DNA of 64,000 nucleotides from Roridomyces roridus (taxonomy: Eukaryota; Basidiomycota; Agaricomycetes; Agaricales; Mycenaceae). The notes under the pieces were generated by a model. It searched no databases. It was not told the DNA's origin and worked only from the letters and a program-made list of their open reading frames with translations. The stretch is from contig JARKIF010000130.1 of assembly GCA_029378245.1 (NCBI GenBank), forward strand, positions 28,619-92,618, read 5' to 3'. The position numbers and the translations under genes were made by a program. This document shows positions 19,986-33,100 of the stretch, in pieces; position 1 is the stretch's first letter, and each line of letters opens with the position of its first letter.

Positions 19986-22285
19986 CTACTTGCTAACTTT
20001 GCACGCCTTTCGATGAAGCTTCCAATGTTCTTTCTGACACGTATCATTGCAATACCTGCTCGCGGACTGCGTCAGAGCTTCAGAAATTGGCATAGACTCT
20101 TTGCATACCTCGCCTTTAGACAGCCCGCACATCGTTTGAGCGCCGCGCTGGGATTTTCGCAGGCCCAGCATTTATGCAACTGAGCAGGTCCGTATCTTTG
20201 TTCCCTATGATCCGACACAGCCATTATCTCAAGGACCTGCTCGCCCGGCGTTTTCGCCTCTAGCCTTTCCACCCAAGCCGTAAAGTGGTCATCAGAGGCG
20301 GGCGCGGCAAGGAGTGGTGGTAAATTTAGAGTTGCCTCTGCTGCGTTGCGAGAAGTGGGCTCGTGGCGCCGAGACATGGTAGGTCCCCAGCATTGCCACG
20401 CACACTGGGACTCCATGCGGGCCAAGATAAGTGTGAGAGCCATACACTCTTTTGGCAGTTGAGACAAATCCGCCATCGACTGGGCCCCCGCCAATAAATT
20501 CGACCCAACAGTCTGCCGAACATCTTTCAGGCATCAAATTTTCGTATCGACTCGTCACTCACCTTGAGTTCCTCATTGGTCAAAGTATGGCCTTTCATCA
20601 AGAGGTTAAGCAAGGTAACGACTGCGGTCATCTCCAGAACCCCAGGATGGTCTGGTGACGCGATCTTCAAGAAACTACTTGCATGGTCTTCGGCCTTGTT
20701 GATCAAGACGCTGATCGTCTGTAATCGAGGTTCGTCGTATCTGTCGCCATGCAGTATATATGTGAGGGTGTGGTACAATAGATGGGCGACGTGGTAGTGA
20801 AGTTCTTGTTGTATGAATTCGGTGGTAATGTGACACTTGAGGCCTTTCGCCGCAGTTGTAAGAGGGTGGAATTGTTTGCTTATGCACATTGTTATGGCGT
20901 AGTAAAAATAGGCGACGGCAGGATGCTTTTCAACGCACGAACGAGCAAATGCGATCACTGTCTCCGTTTCTGAGTTCTGCGAAAGGAGGAGTTGAAGGTG
21001 GATGATATCTGCGGTTCTCTCAGCCTCGGGGCTGGAGCCATCGAGTCGAAGAGCTGCTTCGCAAATTTCGAGTAGGTTGGACAAATTCGTTTCCGCCCCG
21101 TCTCCCTGCTGTATAGCCTCTCGCACGAGCGGCTCATTGCCCTGGATGAGCTCGCTAAACGCGTGCCCAAGCTCCGAGTGTGGACGGTCAGAATCCCCGC
21201 TGGCGAATGCGCGAACGAGATCTGACAAGGCGTCCCGTTGCGCAGGAGTGTCCACGAAGGAGGGCTTGGACCCAAGCTGAAGTATTCGCTGAGGTTGGCT
21301 CAGACCCTCTGGGATCGGGCTCCGCGAGCACATTTCGATGAAAGTGAATTGGGAAAGGCATCGCAGACGGATGTCCTGAGCCCGAGTGCCAGCAGCAAGA
21401 AAATCCATCAAGTCTGGAGATTGCAAGATATTGGGAGCCAGCATTCTACCCAACCTTGCGCAGCAGAAGGCGAAGGTTCTCAAGGCGAGCGAGGTGGATG
21501 TCGGAGCGAGGAGTACGTCCAGTGAAAATCGGATGACCCGTGGAAAGAGGGATATCACGGCCGCGGCTGCGTCCGGGTTCACTGCCGGTTCAGCAAAACC
21601 TAACATCGCCGCTGTGCAGCGAATAAGTACAGCCATAGCGTCTTCCGCGCAATCACTATCTCGCTGTGTTTCGGCATAGTCGAGGATAATTGGCATGAAG
21701 TTTGCAAGCTTGACGAGGAAAGTCGTGTCCTGGAGGCCATGACGAGTAAGAATGTTGAGCGTGTCGATCACTGCTCGGCCCCCCTTCAAGCTCGAAGAGG
21801 ACAACAGCTCCATGGCATTTTCAAGAAAGCCTGAAAATCAGTGCTGTGAGTCCCCGGAAGTCAGCGACGTGAGGCAGTTACGTACGGGTCTCGGTGAAGA
21901 GACGCGTCCTGAGGGAGAGATCCTCTGCCATACGGCCATAAATGACAATCGTCGCAGCGGCAGGGCCATCATTACCCCCCGGCTTCGCTCGAAGTAGGCG
22001 GAACATCTCGTCCAGCCTGAAAGAAATGGCAGCGAAGTTTTGGTGGCATTGCTTCAAGCCTCTAGCACTCCAAAGATCTGAGCGCACAACGTTGGAACTA
22101 TGCATGGTGAAAGATTGAGGTAATGACGCACCTGGGATACCAAGTTCACGAGATAGCAACCCCACTATCAACCTTTGTGAGCCGGTCAATAAGGCAGCCG
22201 CGGCGATGAGCTGGGAGACACTGGGGAGCGCGCTAACAGTCTCAGCGACGGCCCAATGATTTTTTTTTAGGTTTTTCGTAGGCAT
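19986..22285 (-). CDS. MYND zinc-finger protein M5
   Basis: The gene starts MPTKNLKKNHWAVAET at 22285 and follows the family plan: SARGLKQCHQNF in exon 2, the long helical exon 3 with KHPAVAYFYYAI, and a complete finger CWACENPS...CAGC...YCNDTC...HRKAC ending at the TAG at 19986-19988. All introns are short with GT-AG ends, and I found no frameshift or internal stop. It is more diverged from M1/M3 than from M2/M4, so it may represent the functional form of the M2/M4 type. It has a perfect GC palindrome in its promoter region (22451-22468). Confidence 0.83.
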
Positions 22286-22450
22286 GATCAAGGGAAGAGT
22301 GGTGGCAGTGGTTGCTCTCCAAGAGGTGAGATGGTGCTGGAGAACGGCACGCCGCAGCGCCGAAGGCAGCCCGGTAATTCACAACGAGCAGATGGAAGTG
22401 GAAGACAAGAACCGGAATGATGCAGCACGGATCAAATCATGATCATCAAA

Positions 22451-22468
22451 CGCGTCGCGCGCGACGCG
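22451..22468. promoter_or_regulatory. Perfect GC palindrome upstream of M5
   Basis: CGCGTCGCGCGCGACGCG is an 18-bp perfect palindrome, 166-183 bp upstream of the M5 start. It shares both arms with the inverted repeat upstream of M4. Confidence 0.4.
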
Positions 22469-22580
22469 CCTCGTGCGCGCCCCAGCTGGGTATGACAGAA
22501 ACGTCGCACGCGCTCTAGTAGGCAGCTAAATATTCCATTGATTCAGTCGTGCCAGCAACCATGTTAAGTACAATGTTAGC

Positions 22581-24873
22581 TTATGAGGTTCCAACTTGAT
22601 TACCACTCGCGTCCGAATCAGCCCTGCTGGCTTTACACGCTTTTCGATGAATCTTCCAATGAGCCTTTTGGCAAGTATCGTCACAATATCTGCCGGGATC
22701 GAACGTCAACAAAAACTCCAGAGCGACCAAGCACGAAACGCACCTCGCCATCTGACATCCCGCACATCGTCTAAGTGCGGCATTGGGTGTATCGCACTTG
22801 GAGCAACGGCGCAGCTGAGCCATACCATATCTTTCCTTCCCCGGAGTCAACCCGCGGACCTCAAACGGAAGCATTTCCATCTCCGTTTCGCAGAGACGGT
22901 CCAACCATTCAACGAACGGGTCTGCGCTCGGATTCGCCTCTGTTATACGGCTCGCTACCTTACGTTCAGGCTGGCGTGTCATGATGCTTTCCCAGCGCTT
23001 CCACGCAGTGGACATGCGGGGAAAGATGTGTTCAAGAGCGAGGCATTCCTTTGAGAGCCGGAACGAATACCGTGTGGACCGAGCCATCTCGCATATCGAG
23101 GAGAATCTTTTCGCTGCAGTCTGAGAAACAATGAGGATAGACTATCGTGCGCGAATTATGAACTCACTTCGAGTTCCTCGTCAGTCAAGGTATGCCCGTT
23201 GGCCAAAAAATCGACGTGGATGGCGAGCGCGCTGATTTCAGGCAGCCGAGGGTTATCGGGTTGAGCAACGTCCAGGAAGGTACCGGTATGTAATGCCGTC
23301 GCCTGTGTCAGGAAACTGAGCTTGGGCTCATCAGCGTCCTGTGGATCACCTCGCAGTATCCCCATCAGAACCTCATAGGTAAAGTTCGCGACGCAGCAGC
23401 AGAGCTCTCGTCGGATAAACGCAGAGATGACGGGTTGTTTTAGGCCCTCCACCGCAAGGCGGACGGAAGGCACAATCTCGTGTGCCTCGGGGTGTATTGT
23501 CGTGATATAATAGAAATAAGCCACCGACGGATGTTTGTCAATGCAGACCCGTGCGTATTTATGCGCTGCCTCCTTCGCCACAGAGAAGAGCAGTTCGAGG
23601 TGGATGATATCCGCTGCTATGCCAGACCCAGCTTTTCGAGTGGCAAACTCGCACAATCGCAGTAGAACCGGAATTTTGCTCCCAGGACGGGCAAGATGCA
23701 TCCGTACAACCAAGGGGTCGCGCTGAATGAGCTCGCCGAACGCGCGTCCTAGCTCAGAGAGGGAGCGAGCCGACTTGTTATCCGTGAGATCCGTCAGCTC
23801 GTCGAGAGCCGCTTTGGCGTCGACGAGAAAAGAGCCGGAACCAGGTTGCAAAAGCTCAACAGGCTGAGCTTTGGCGGTTCCCTTTTGTAACCCCGTAGAC
23901 CCGCTCGTCGAGTAGAGCTCTACGAGAGCACATTGAGCCAGACATCGGGTAGCAAGCTCCTGTGCCCGAGTTCCAGCGACCAGAAAATCGATCCAGTCTG
24001 GAGCAGAGATAAAAAGGTGCCGTGCGGCGGGACTTCTGGACATGAGGCGGCAGAAATAAACAAGCTGGTTGACCACGAGTGACGAGGTCAGGAGACGGAC
24101 CATATCCAGTGCAAATCGAAGGATACGCGGCACTAGCGCAACGAGCTCTGGATCTGGAGTGGCATCGTCGAAGACTGCCGTCGTGGAGCGAATGAGAACG
24201 TAGAGTGCATGCTCCTGGCATTCGGAACCAAGTTCCACCACATTGTCCTCGGCACATTTGAGTATATTCGGCAGGAAACGTGTTATTTTTCGGAGTATTG
24301 CCGAGTCGTGAAGGCGAGTGAGATTGTTGAGTGTTTTGAGCACGATTTCCCTGGATTCGACATCCGGGGACGACAAAAGTGGTGCCGCATTTTCTAGGAA
24401 GCCTGCCTATTGTCAATTAAACAATCCTTTGTTCGCAGATGCCACGCACGAGATTCACTGAAAATGCGGCTCCTTAAGGAAATGTCCTCTCCCATGCACG
24501 CGTATACGACGACTATCCCCGCAGCAACTCTTTCAGCGAGGAAACGATCGCCCGAGTGTTGCAGACACTGGGTGGCCACCTCGTCCAATGCGGAAGAGAC
24601 GGCAGCGAAGGCTTGGTGGCACTGCTTCAATCCGCGGACATTCCACACTTCTGGGTAATATAAATTTTCATCACGAAAGGAAACGCTTGACTTGCCAGGA
24701 ATTCTAAGCGCACGAGTAATGTCTTTGAGCAGCTGGTCCAGCCTCGCGGTGCTCACCCGGTCGGACGTTTCTGGGGTCTCTGACCAGTGGGCAACCGCGA
24801 GGAGCTGAGGGAACGTGGTTTCATTTGTGGCCCGAGGAGTCAGGTCGCGAGTCCTCTTCTTGTCAGGGAACAT
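22581..24873 (-). CDS. MYND zinc-finger protein M6
   Basis: Diverged family member starting MFPDKKRTRDLTPRATN at 24873. The exon 1/2 junction (IPG to VWNVRGLKQCHQAF) requires a GC-AG intron with donor GCAAGT; that intron is also 54 nt and stop-free, so retention would only insert 18 residues. Exon 3 holds DKHPSVAYFYYIT. The finger is complete: CSKCDTPN...CAGC...YCDDTC...HRKAC. As in M3, the intron inside the finger is a multiple of three (54 nt) and open. It has a longer C-terminal tail than other members (SRADSDASGNQVGTS). Confidence 0.8.
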
Positions 24874-26113
24874 GGTGGCTAGAGTACAAGGTTAGTCGAC
24901 GCTCGCCACTCCAAGTCCGATTCGGAAAACAAGAAGAGTGATTACCCAATGACGATCAGTCTATTATCTTCCAAATTTGGACTCGAAATGATGAAAATCC
25001 CCACGGCTGCAAATTGCTTCAGATCAGCAGCGACAGGTGAAGATCCTATTAGTATGGAATAGCTTCCCTGTGGGCGAGGCGGTTTCGAGTTGCAAGAATG
25101 ACCGGCAATGTTCATTTGTGCAGACAGACCTTCCGTTCGTTATCCGTCCATAAACTGCGTCTCCAACGCCTGTATTCGAGATTACCGAGGGCCGTTGAAA
25201 CTTATACAGTGTGAGAGAGAGGAATATAAGTGGGATAAGTTGTCGGCGTGCTGCTCGTCCATCTGTCGACTGAGTTAACTCTGATGTGGAGCTCCAACAA
25301 GTTGTCGATAGACGTACCAAATGGTATTGAAAAAATCATTACGGACTGACGCGCTTTAGATCCCGCGCTCAGTTAAGTAGGCGGATCCGAATATTCTGTG
25401 TGTCCCTGTAAAGAGAATTGTATGACCGCATTGGAATGCACGCAGCCTTTAGGCATACTGTAGGTTCCAAAGATGCAAGGTCACGATACATCTTCGACAG
25501 GGACGAGCCCAGACTTGTCGTGTAGCCGTCTGCCACTGATCGGCCGTATCGAGAACAGAATGCAAAGAGAAGAAGAGCGGTAACCCTCCAGAAAGTTCCT
25601 TGTTTGTAAGAACGGGTGGAATGACGAGCACGGCGATAATGAGAGCTACGGGGCGGCTTGAAATTCTTCTCAAAACCGGATGGACAACCTAGAGAACGTC
25701 GGTGAGCAGTGGAAAGTTCGTGCATAGACCGACCACTGCGAATCAAACTGCTCGAGCGGCCGAGGACATCGAAGATTCGGGAAAGCAAGATTGCCTCCAG
25801 GCGCGCGCCCACTGGGACAATCATGCCATACCAACACAGCAATTGTTGTAAATTATGGCACGGCGCCACATTCGAGAACTCGCGATTATTTGGCGGCACC
25901 CATTGTGGTGGTGATCCTCTGGAACATGGCCAAGGATGTGGAAGGAAAGCAAGAAGGTGAGCGGTCGGATCAAATCACTCGGCCCTTACGGCGCCAAGCC
26001 TCCACTAGGACCCACAAGCAGATTTTTGATGCGCTACTAGTAGTAGTACAGGAGATACAGAACAGTCGTGGTAGATCATGAGCTCAAAAAACAGTCTGAA
26101 CATACTTGTCAAC
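24874..26113. other. Gap in the MYND array without an assignable gene
   Basis: There is a 1.2-kb spacer between M6 and M7. A 176-codon ORF exists on the minus strand (25369-25899) but has no recognisable domain, no family similarity that I can see and no splice context. I treat it as unproven. No MYND remnant was detected here. Confidence 0.4.
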
Positions 26114-28352
26114 TCAAACAGAGTTAGCTTTGCATGCCTTTCGATGAGCCGGCCAATGGCGTCGCTGGCAAGTTTTGTCGCAATATCTGGTCGTCAAAAC
26201 ATCAGGAAAAGAGGTCTACGGATGAAACTCGGCACACCTCGCATTCAGACACCCAACACATTCCTTGAGAACGGCGCTGGTGGCTCCGCACCCCGAGCAG
26301 CAATGCAGACGTGCAATTCCATATCTGTCCACTGCGGCCTTGGGTCGTGGGCCCCCTGCGGACGCCGCTGGCTGGATGTCAGAAAAGCGCACATTGGGGC
26401 CCACTTCGGCGAGCTTCTCCAGTACCGCGACGAATTCATCCGTGTCTGAACTTGTTTCTGGTACCGCATCTGCACGGTACGTTTGGACGGGCTGACGAGA
26501 GATGACTTGTCGCCAGAGTTGCCACGCAGTGGGCATGCGGTCAAAGATGTGATCCAGGGCCAGGGAATTCTTCGGGGGCTGGAATGCCTCGTCGACACTG
26601 TAATGAACCTCACAGGTCGAACGCAATTTATCTCGAGCGGTCTGTTCCAAATCTCAGCGAGCTCACTCCCGCATAGAACATGATCTTACCTGAAGTTCGG
26701 CGAGCTCGTCAGTCAATGTATTCCCCCTGGCCACAATTTCGAGATGAATGACAAGAGTGTCCATTAATGGCATAAATGGATGGTCGGCTGGGCCCATCCG
26801 GCTGAAGGCAGCCGCATGAGATGAGATATTTTTCATCAGTACGTTGACTTGGTGCAATCCAAATTCACCCGGTTCGCTTTCGAGCATCATGGCCAAGATT
26901 CGGTACGAGCAAATAGCCACATGAGCGAGAAGTGATCGTCGTAGGAAATCCGTGATGGCAGAGCACCGTAGCCCTTTCTCGGCCAAGACTAGTGAGGAGT
27001 AGCCCTCTGAAGAGGACATTGGTTGGACCGTCGTTGCATAGTAGAAAAAAGCCACAGACGGGTGCCGGTCGATCGAGGCTTGAGCGAATGAGGCAACTCG
27101 TCTCGGCTCTTTCCTAAGAAGTTTAACGACGTGGAGGATATCTGCAGTGATGTTGTCCTCTGTGCTGGAAGCATTCCGGCGAATGGCTGCTTCGCAAGTC
27201 TCGAGGATGCTGAGTTGTTGTTCATTCAGTTGTCTCCAGACAAGTTCGTTCCACTGGATCAGCTTGGAGAGCGCGTGACCGAGATCACCCTGCGATTGGT
27301 GAGCATGTTGGTCAAAGCCATTGAGCAACTCCGTCAACTCTGCTACTCCTTCCATCTCCGATGCAAAGGACCGAATCCCGTCATATTCTTCCCTGAGTTC
27401 AATATGCGCTGGACCAAGCCGGTTGCTCGGAGCACTCTCCGAGTAGAGCTCGACGAGAGAGCGCAGGCCAAAGAACCTGAAGGAGGCATCCTCGGCGCGA
27501 GTGCAAGCGATAAGAAAGTCGACCAGGAATCGAATGGAGTGTAAAACGTGACGATACGGACTTTTGGATATCTCGAAGCAGAGGTGAACGAAATGGAAGA
27601 ACGCCCGTGGCGTGGAAGCTGGACGGCGGATCGTGTCGAAAGACAATTGAAGAACCCGGGGCAGGGAGGCGCGGGCCACGAGTCCTGGCTCGGGATTGGC
27701 CTGGGATATGGCAGCCGTAGTACTGCGGCAGAGGATAGAGACGACATCCTCCACGCGTCCGGATGGCGCTTGACGAACGTAGTCAAGAAAGATCGGCGTG
27801 AAGCGGGCGACCTCTGCATCCTTAAACGTGGTTACTCTGAGCAGTGTTTCAATCACAACACCGCCCACAGTGGGGGAGGATAATAAGGAGGTCGCATGGA
27901 CAAGAAACTCTGAAATTTAGGTTAGTCCCGTCAAATCGGCATTGGGTGGCACACTCACGGGTTTCGCTGAAGACGCGCCTCCTGAGGGTGTTATCTTGCC
28001 CGATGCGACCGTAGATGGCGATGATGACAGCTGCAAGACTGTCTGAAGATACACGGTTTCGGGCCCGATAGTCTCGACACTGAGTGAACAAATCGTCCAG
28101 AGTGGTGGCAACAGAGTCAAAGGATTCGTGGCATTGCTCCAGACCCTTGGCACTATTGACATCTGGAGGAAACCTATGAATCTCGAATGCACTGGAGAAC
28201 GAGATCAGGAACGCACTTGGAATTCCAAGCATGCCGCAGATGTCTTTGATCGCCGTTTCTTGGCTGCTCGGCCGGACAGCGACTGCGAGGAGTTGGCTCA
28301 GACTGGCAGGTCCCCCACCCTCGTTCCTGCGGCCTTTCTTCTTGCTAGGCAT
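26114..28352 (-). CDS. MYND zinc-finger protein M7
   Basis: Most diverged member of the array and the oldest-looking, starting MPSKKKGRRNEGGGPAS at 28352. The shared exon 2 signature is SAKGLEQCHESFDSVATTLDDLF. Exon 3 keeps the hallmark RHPSVAFFYYAT. The finger is complete: CSGCGATS...CVGC...YCDKTC...HRKAC. Introns are GT-AG and all frames join without a break. The start MPSKKK matches the dispersed member M8 (61.1 kb), so M7 and M8 may be nearest relatives. The next gene, the metallo-hydrolase, ends only 255 bp upstream of this start. Confidence 0.82.
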
Positions 28353-28606
28353 GAAGTACGTGGAAGCGGCGTGGAACTTGGGAACGAGGAGTCCCAGGAG
28401 TGAGCCAGCCTAACTCCACTCCGTCCGAGTCATTGGCACTAGTTGGGCACTAGCTAAAATTGTCAAATCTTCTCACTTTCTTCTTCTCCTTGCGAGAGAT
28501 GGTGGCGGACAAGTGCGCTTGAGATCGCCGATCACGGATGCAGACTTCTTGATCCTGACCTTCATCCCGCGCGCGGACGTTCGATTTTCCTCAATTTACA
28601 GCGATT

Positions 28607-29844
28607 CTAATGGAACCTAAACGCCGGATTCTTCTCATCCACAAACGCCCACGTCGCGTCCTTCTTCCACTCTTTGGCCTTCCAATCATTCAACAAAACA
28701 GGAAGACTTCCAAGGAACGGCACCAGTGACTCGTCGTGTGCCAGGATAACGAAAACATCCTGGTTGGCGTCAAAGTCACCCATCTTGGCAATGGACTCAT
28801 GCGCCGCCTTCGGGTCCTCAAAGTACCCCTTTTCAGCGATGGAGAGGAGAGGCGTCGTGCGCGAAGTGAGGTCGAATTGACCGGCAGCGTGGGCGGGCTC
28901 GTGTATGTGGGTCGGGAGGATGGATCGGATGGTGGCGGCGAGGAGGTCGCCCGGGCATGGGGTGGATTTGTGCAGCTTGGAGGTGGGGCGGAGAACACCT
29001 GCGTGATGACAGGCGTCTGCGCCCAGGAAGAGGAAGCCTGTGGGGGTTACTCGTGCGAGAGCACAGGTATGGCCTGTTTGATGCTGTTCACGAAAATTGG
29101 TCAAGCTGAATGCAAAGGTCTGAGATGAAAACACACGCCAGGAACGTCAAGAATGTAAAGACTCCCGTCTTTGAAATAATCGTGCGCCTTGAACCCGCCG
29201 ATTTCCCCGTCTTTGAATTCCATTGTGACGATTTTTCGACCGCTGCAATTATCGTTGAACAACCAGGCAACTTTTGAACCAAGATCGCATACGCCAAATC
29301 GCTCGGTACCAAAGCACTCCAGGGATTGGTCTCGCAAGTCTCGAGCGACATACTATTGGCAACGACGAGGTCGGTGGTGGATGGGAATTTGGACATGTCG
29401 CCGGTATGGTCTGCATGGGAGTGGCTGTCGCACAATGAGCCCGTGAATCTGACAAGAAAGTCGAACACACCTCCAAATGACAGCGCTGATACTCTTCAGG
29501 TCAACACCCGCCTCTTCCAGCTGCTCAGTCGCATCTTTGCTAACAGGCATACGCAGATGTCCAGCATTGACCGCCTCCTTCACATACGTCGCCCCATTCT
29601 CCAGGTCCTTGCGCGGTCCCAGATCAAACATCACGCGTTGCTTCGTGGTTGTGTTCTCGATGAGGAACGCATAGCATGGACAAGTCAGGTTCTCGTGTCC
29701 CTCACCGACGGGGGAGAGGAAGCTCGCTGCGTTGGCGAGGACTTGGCTAGGGTCATTGATGATGTCAAAGATTTTGACGGAGACGGTGGAAGATGAGGGG
29801 GGGATACCGAGGTCGGTGAAAGACATGATGGTGGAAGATGACAT
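28607..29844 (-). CDS. Metallo-beta-lactamase-fold hydrolase
   Basis: The start is at 29844 (MSSSTIMSFTDLGIPPS); a second ATG at 29826 is possible. Four exons restore one frame. The first metal motif, SHSHADHTGD, fits HxHxDH and is rebuilt across an intron. Further ligands are in GADACHHAG and VILAHD, so the dinuclear zinc site looks complete. Such proteins hydrolyse lactones, thioesters or other esters. The intron after LDVPG appears to use a GC donor. It sits 327 bp beyond the 3' end of the polyketide synthase on the same strand; an accessory role in chain release or lactone opening is an inference from position only. Confidence 0.82.
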
Positions 29845-30170
29845 TAAGGAGGTAAATCTGAGTGTCTTAAATACCCGGGGCGCCGTCACACGCTGTGACC
29901 GGGACAGCCCGCGATGTTGCGCAATCGAACGCGCCGCGTGTCGCTGCGGCGAATGTCTCCCGACGGTAGAATGCAACAGACGCGTCGATCCGCGTGGAGG
30001 TCATGTTTACAAATGATTCGTAACCACATTACCAATGTAACAAGTTGAAGTTGCTTATAAACGATTCATAAGGCTCCAACGACGTTGACTAACCAACGAA
30101 AGCATTACAACAAATTCTCATTGCAAGTCGTTACATCTATACTTTTACAGTTACAATTGTACATTCCATC

Positions 30171-33100
30171 TCAATTCCGCGGCAAGTACCCAATTCCCCG
30201 CCAATATTCAACCCAACTGCGAACATCATCGGCACCCAACGAGCAAGTAGTATTGATCAACGTCTCCGACGCCCTCGAGCCCTTGGACGAAACGACCTTG
30301 GGCAAGAGCCCCATACTCTCGCGGTTCGTGTGCGTTTTGAGACCGAGGTGGAAGTAGTCGAGGAGGCGGAGCGCTGTGGTGTCGCCGTCGGCCGCTTTGA
30401 GACGTGCGTACCACTCGCGGTAAGGAACGAGGGGGACGTCGAGCATGGAAGCCATGGGCTCCATTATCGCGTTCCAGGTCGTCGGTTTGGGATGCACGAG
30501 GTGGTAGGTATCGTTCATGGCGGTTGGATGACGCATGTCGACAACCGCTGCTGCTGCCGTGACGATGGGAATCCACGAGACCGTCTATGTTGAAATGAGC
30601 TTTACACCGAAATTAAGAGCAGAAAAACGCACGTCGTTCCCCTCGGGCAAACACCCAACATGCGCCCCCGACTGTGCCAAAGCCGAAACCCACTGGGACG
30701 TATCCCAAGACCCACTCGCACTACCCGTCAACTGGCCAACTCGAATAACGTTCGCGTTCAAGTATTGTTTCTCCGCCGCAATCTGCACCAGGCGCTCTCC
30801 GACCCACTTGGACTCGCCGTAACCCGTCTGAACAGCCACTTTGGCGTCGAGGACGGGTGCTTCGGGGGCGTAGACGACGTTCGGAGGCACTAGACAATCG
30901 TGAGCCGGGTTGAGAATATAAGAAAGAATACTCACGGTTCCGCGTCACACCAATCGTACTGATGAACGAGACGGAGGGACGGACGGGACGCGTGGACTTG
31001 ATCGCAAATTCGAGTAGGCGGTAAGTAGCGAGAATGAGGTTCTCGAAGTCGCCGAGGCGCGCCATAAAGTCGACTTTCCAGGCGTTGTGGATAATGTGCG
31101 TGACGGACGAACGAAGCTGTAAAAACGTTAGCGAGGTTCAAAGCAAATGAATAAAGACAAACCTCGCTCATAGTCTCGCTCGAAACCCCCCAGTCTTCCC
31201 GATCCAAATCCGCAGAAAGTAAAATCAACTTGGGAGATTGCGCCAACGCCGTGTCGAGACCCTGCTTCGCAAAAGCGGCAGCCTGTCTCTCGATCAAAGA
31301 CTCTCTCCGATTGAGCGCATAGACCTGGTGAATCTCGTCGTTCTCGAGCAAGTTCGCGAGGAGGTGGCAACCGAGTGCGCCAGTCGTGCCCGTGAGGAGG
31401 ACAGTCTGAGTTGCAGGGTGGGCCTCGAGACGCGGGCGTTGTGGTGACACGGAAAGGGCGTCTAGCCGATCGACGAACTTGCGAACGAGGTCGTCCATCA
31501 ACGTATCGCTGTTGATCTTCTTGACTTCAACGCCACCACTGCGTTCGGCAGCGACGGGCTCGGGCCCGGCTTCGCTCGCGAATTTGCGGAGGATGTCGTT
31601 GAGGGAGTTGTCGGCGAGGAGCTGCAGTTGAGTCACTTCGACGATGGAGCGAAGCGCGAAGGAAAGTCGTCCGGCCGATAACGAGTCGACACCATAACTC
31701 GTCAGGGGAACATCATCGTCAAAGTCGTCCTTGGAAATATTCAACACGTTTTGGATGATTCGACCCGCGCGCACGCCGACAGGCTCGGTCTCGACGGCGT
31801 TGGTCTCCGTGTAGGCGTGCACGAGATGCGTGCCTAGCCGCGGCATCCCATGTGTCCGGTCGAGAGTTTCCCAGTCGAGACGCGGCATGTAGCGCTGGAA
31901 GCGGCCGCCATTCTGATACTTGCGAATCGAGTCGTCGACCCACAGCATCATCTCTGCGAGAGGATCAGAGAAAGAATGGAAAGAGAGGAAAGAGTACTTG
32001 CCGTCGGTTGAAATGGACCAGTCAAGCAAGTGTTTCAGACGAGACCCGTTTGATCCTTCGGCCAGCATGAAAGCCGAGTCGAGAATTCCGGGACAAATAA
32101 ACGAGAATCCGTTCGGTAACACCGCCACTTGTTCCTCGAGCGCACCGTTGGCACTAGAAGACATTAGATGAAATTATGAAAGAAGTAACCCGCACTCACG
32201 CGCAGTAGTTTGTCTGCCCGCCAGTCCCGACGATAGAAGTAACAGACGAGAACGCAATGAGGAACTCCAACCGCGACACGTCGATCGTATGTTGGAGGGT
32301 TTTGAGGACACCCGTCTTTGACGCCGCCACGGAGGTGAACTCGTCGTCGCCGAGAGTAGGGAAGAGTCCATCGCGGAGGATGCCGGACAAGATAAGACAC
32401 CCGCCAAGTGGTCTCGTGATCGAGCCGAAAAGAGCGCGCATCGAGTCTGCCGACGAGCCATCAACGGCCTGCAAGTCAATATCGACGTATTCGAGGTCTT
32501 CCAAGTACCGGAAAATGCGACGGGCAATCAAATTCTTGTCCTGCGCAAGCGTGCCGCGGCCCGAGCGGGACGTGACAACCAGATGCCGGGCTCCGCGCTA
32601 AAAAAGGAAATCAGTAAGATTGAACCGTGGGAATGGTTCGATCGAACCTCTGCCATGTACACCGCCACGGACGCGCCGAGACTGCCGATCCCGCCGAGAA
32701 TGACGTACGTCTTCTCAGGGTCAAACACCGCTCCGTAAATGCCGTTCATGGGAACTGGCACGGCGGGAGCAACCGCCAAAGGACACTTGATATCCTCACC
32801 CTCCGTGACGACGAGGTCGGCGATGGGAGAGAGGTTGCGAGAGGCGGCCAAACGAAGAATGTCGCCAATCGAACAAGGGTCTTCACGGAGGATACGGGGG
32901 AGTTCGCGGTTCCAGAGGAAGAGTTTCCCACCGGCGGGCTTCAAGAGCGTTTGGAGGATTGGAATGTGAGTGTTATCGTCGTAACTGGAGATGATGAGGT
33001 CGAAGCCAGGAGCGAGGCGGGCGAGGTCGAGCATGGAGACATCGGCAGCGGTCTGTGAGAATCTGAGGCCATGTTGCGAGTAGATCGAGGATACAGTCTC

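Noticed and set aside
25369..25899. A 176-codon minus-strand frame in the MYND array gap
   Set aside because: No domain, no splice context and mixed composition; kept only as a remark in the gap entry.
9413..28352. Reading the MYND array as a CRISPR-like or satellite repeat
   Set aside because: The repeat unit is a spliced gene of ~2.2 kb with conserved coding frames, not a noncoding repeat.
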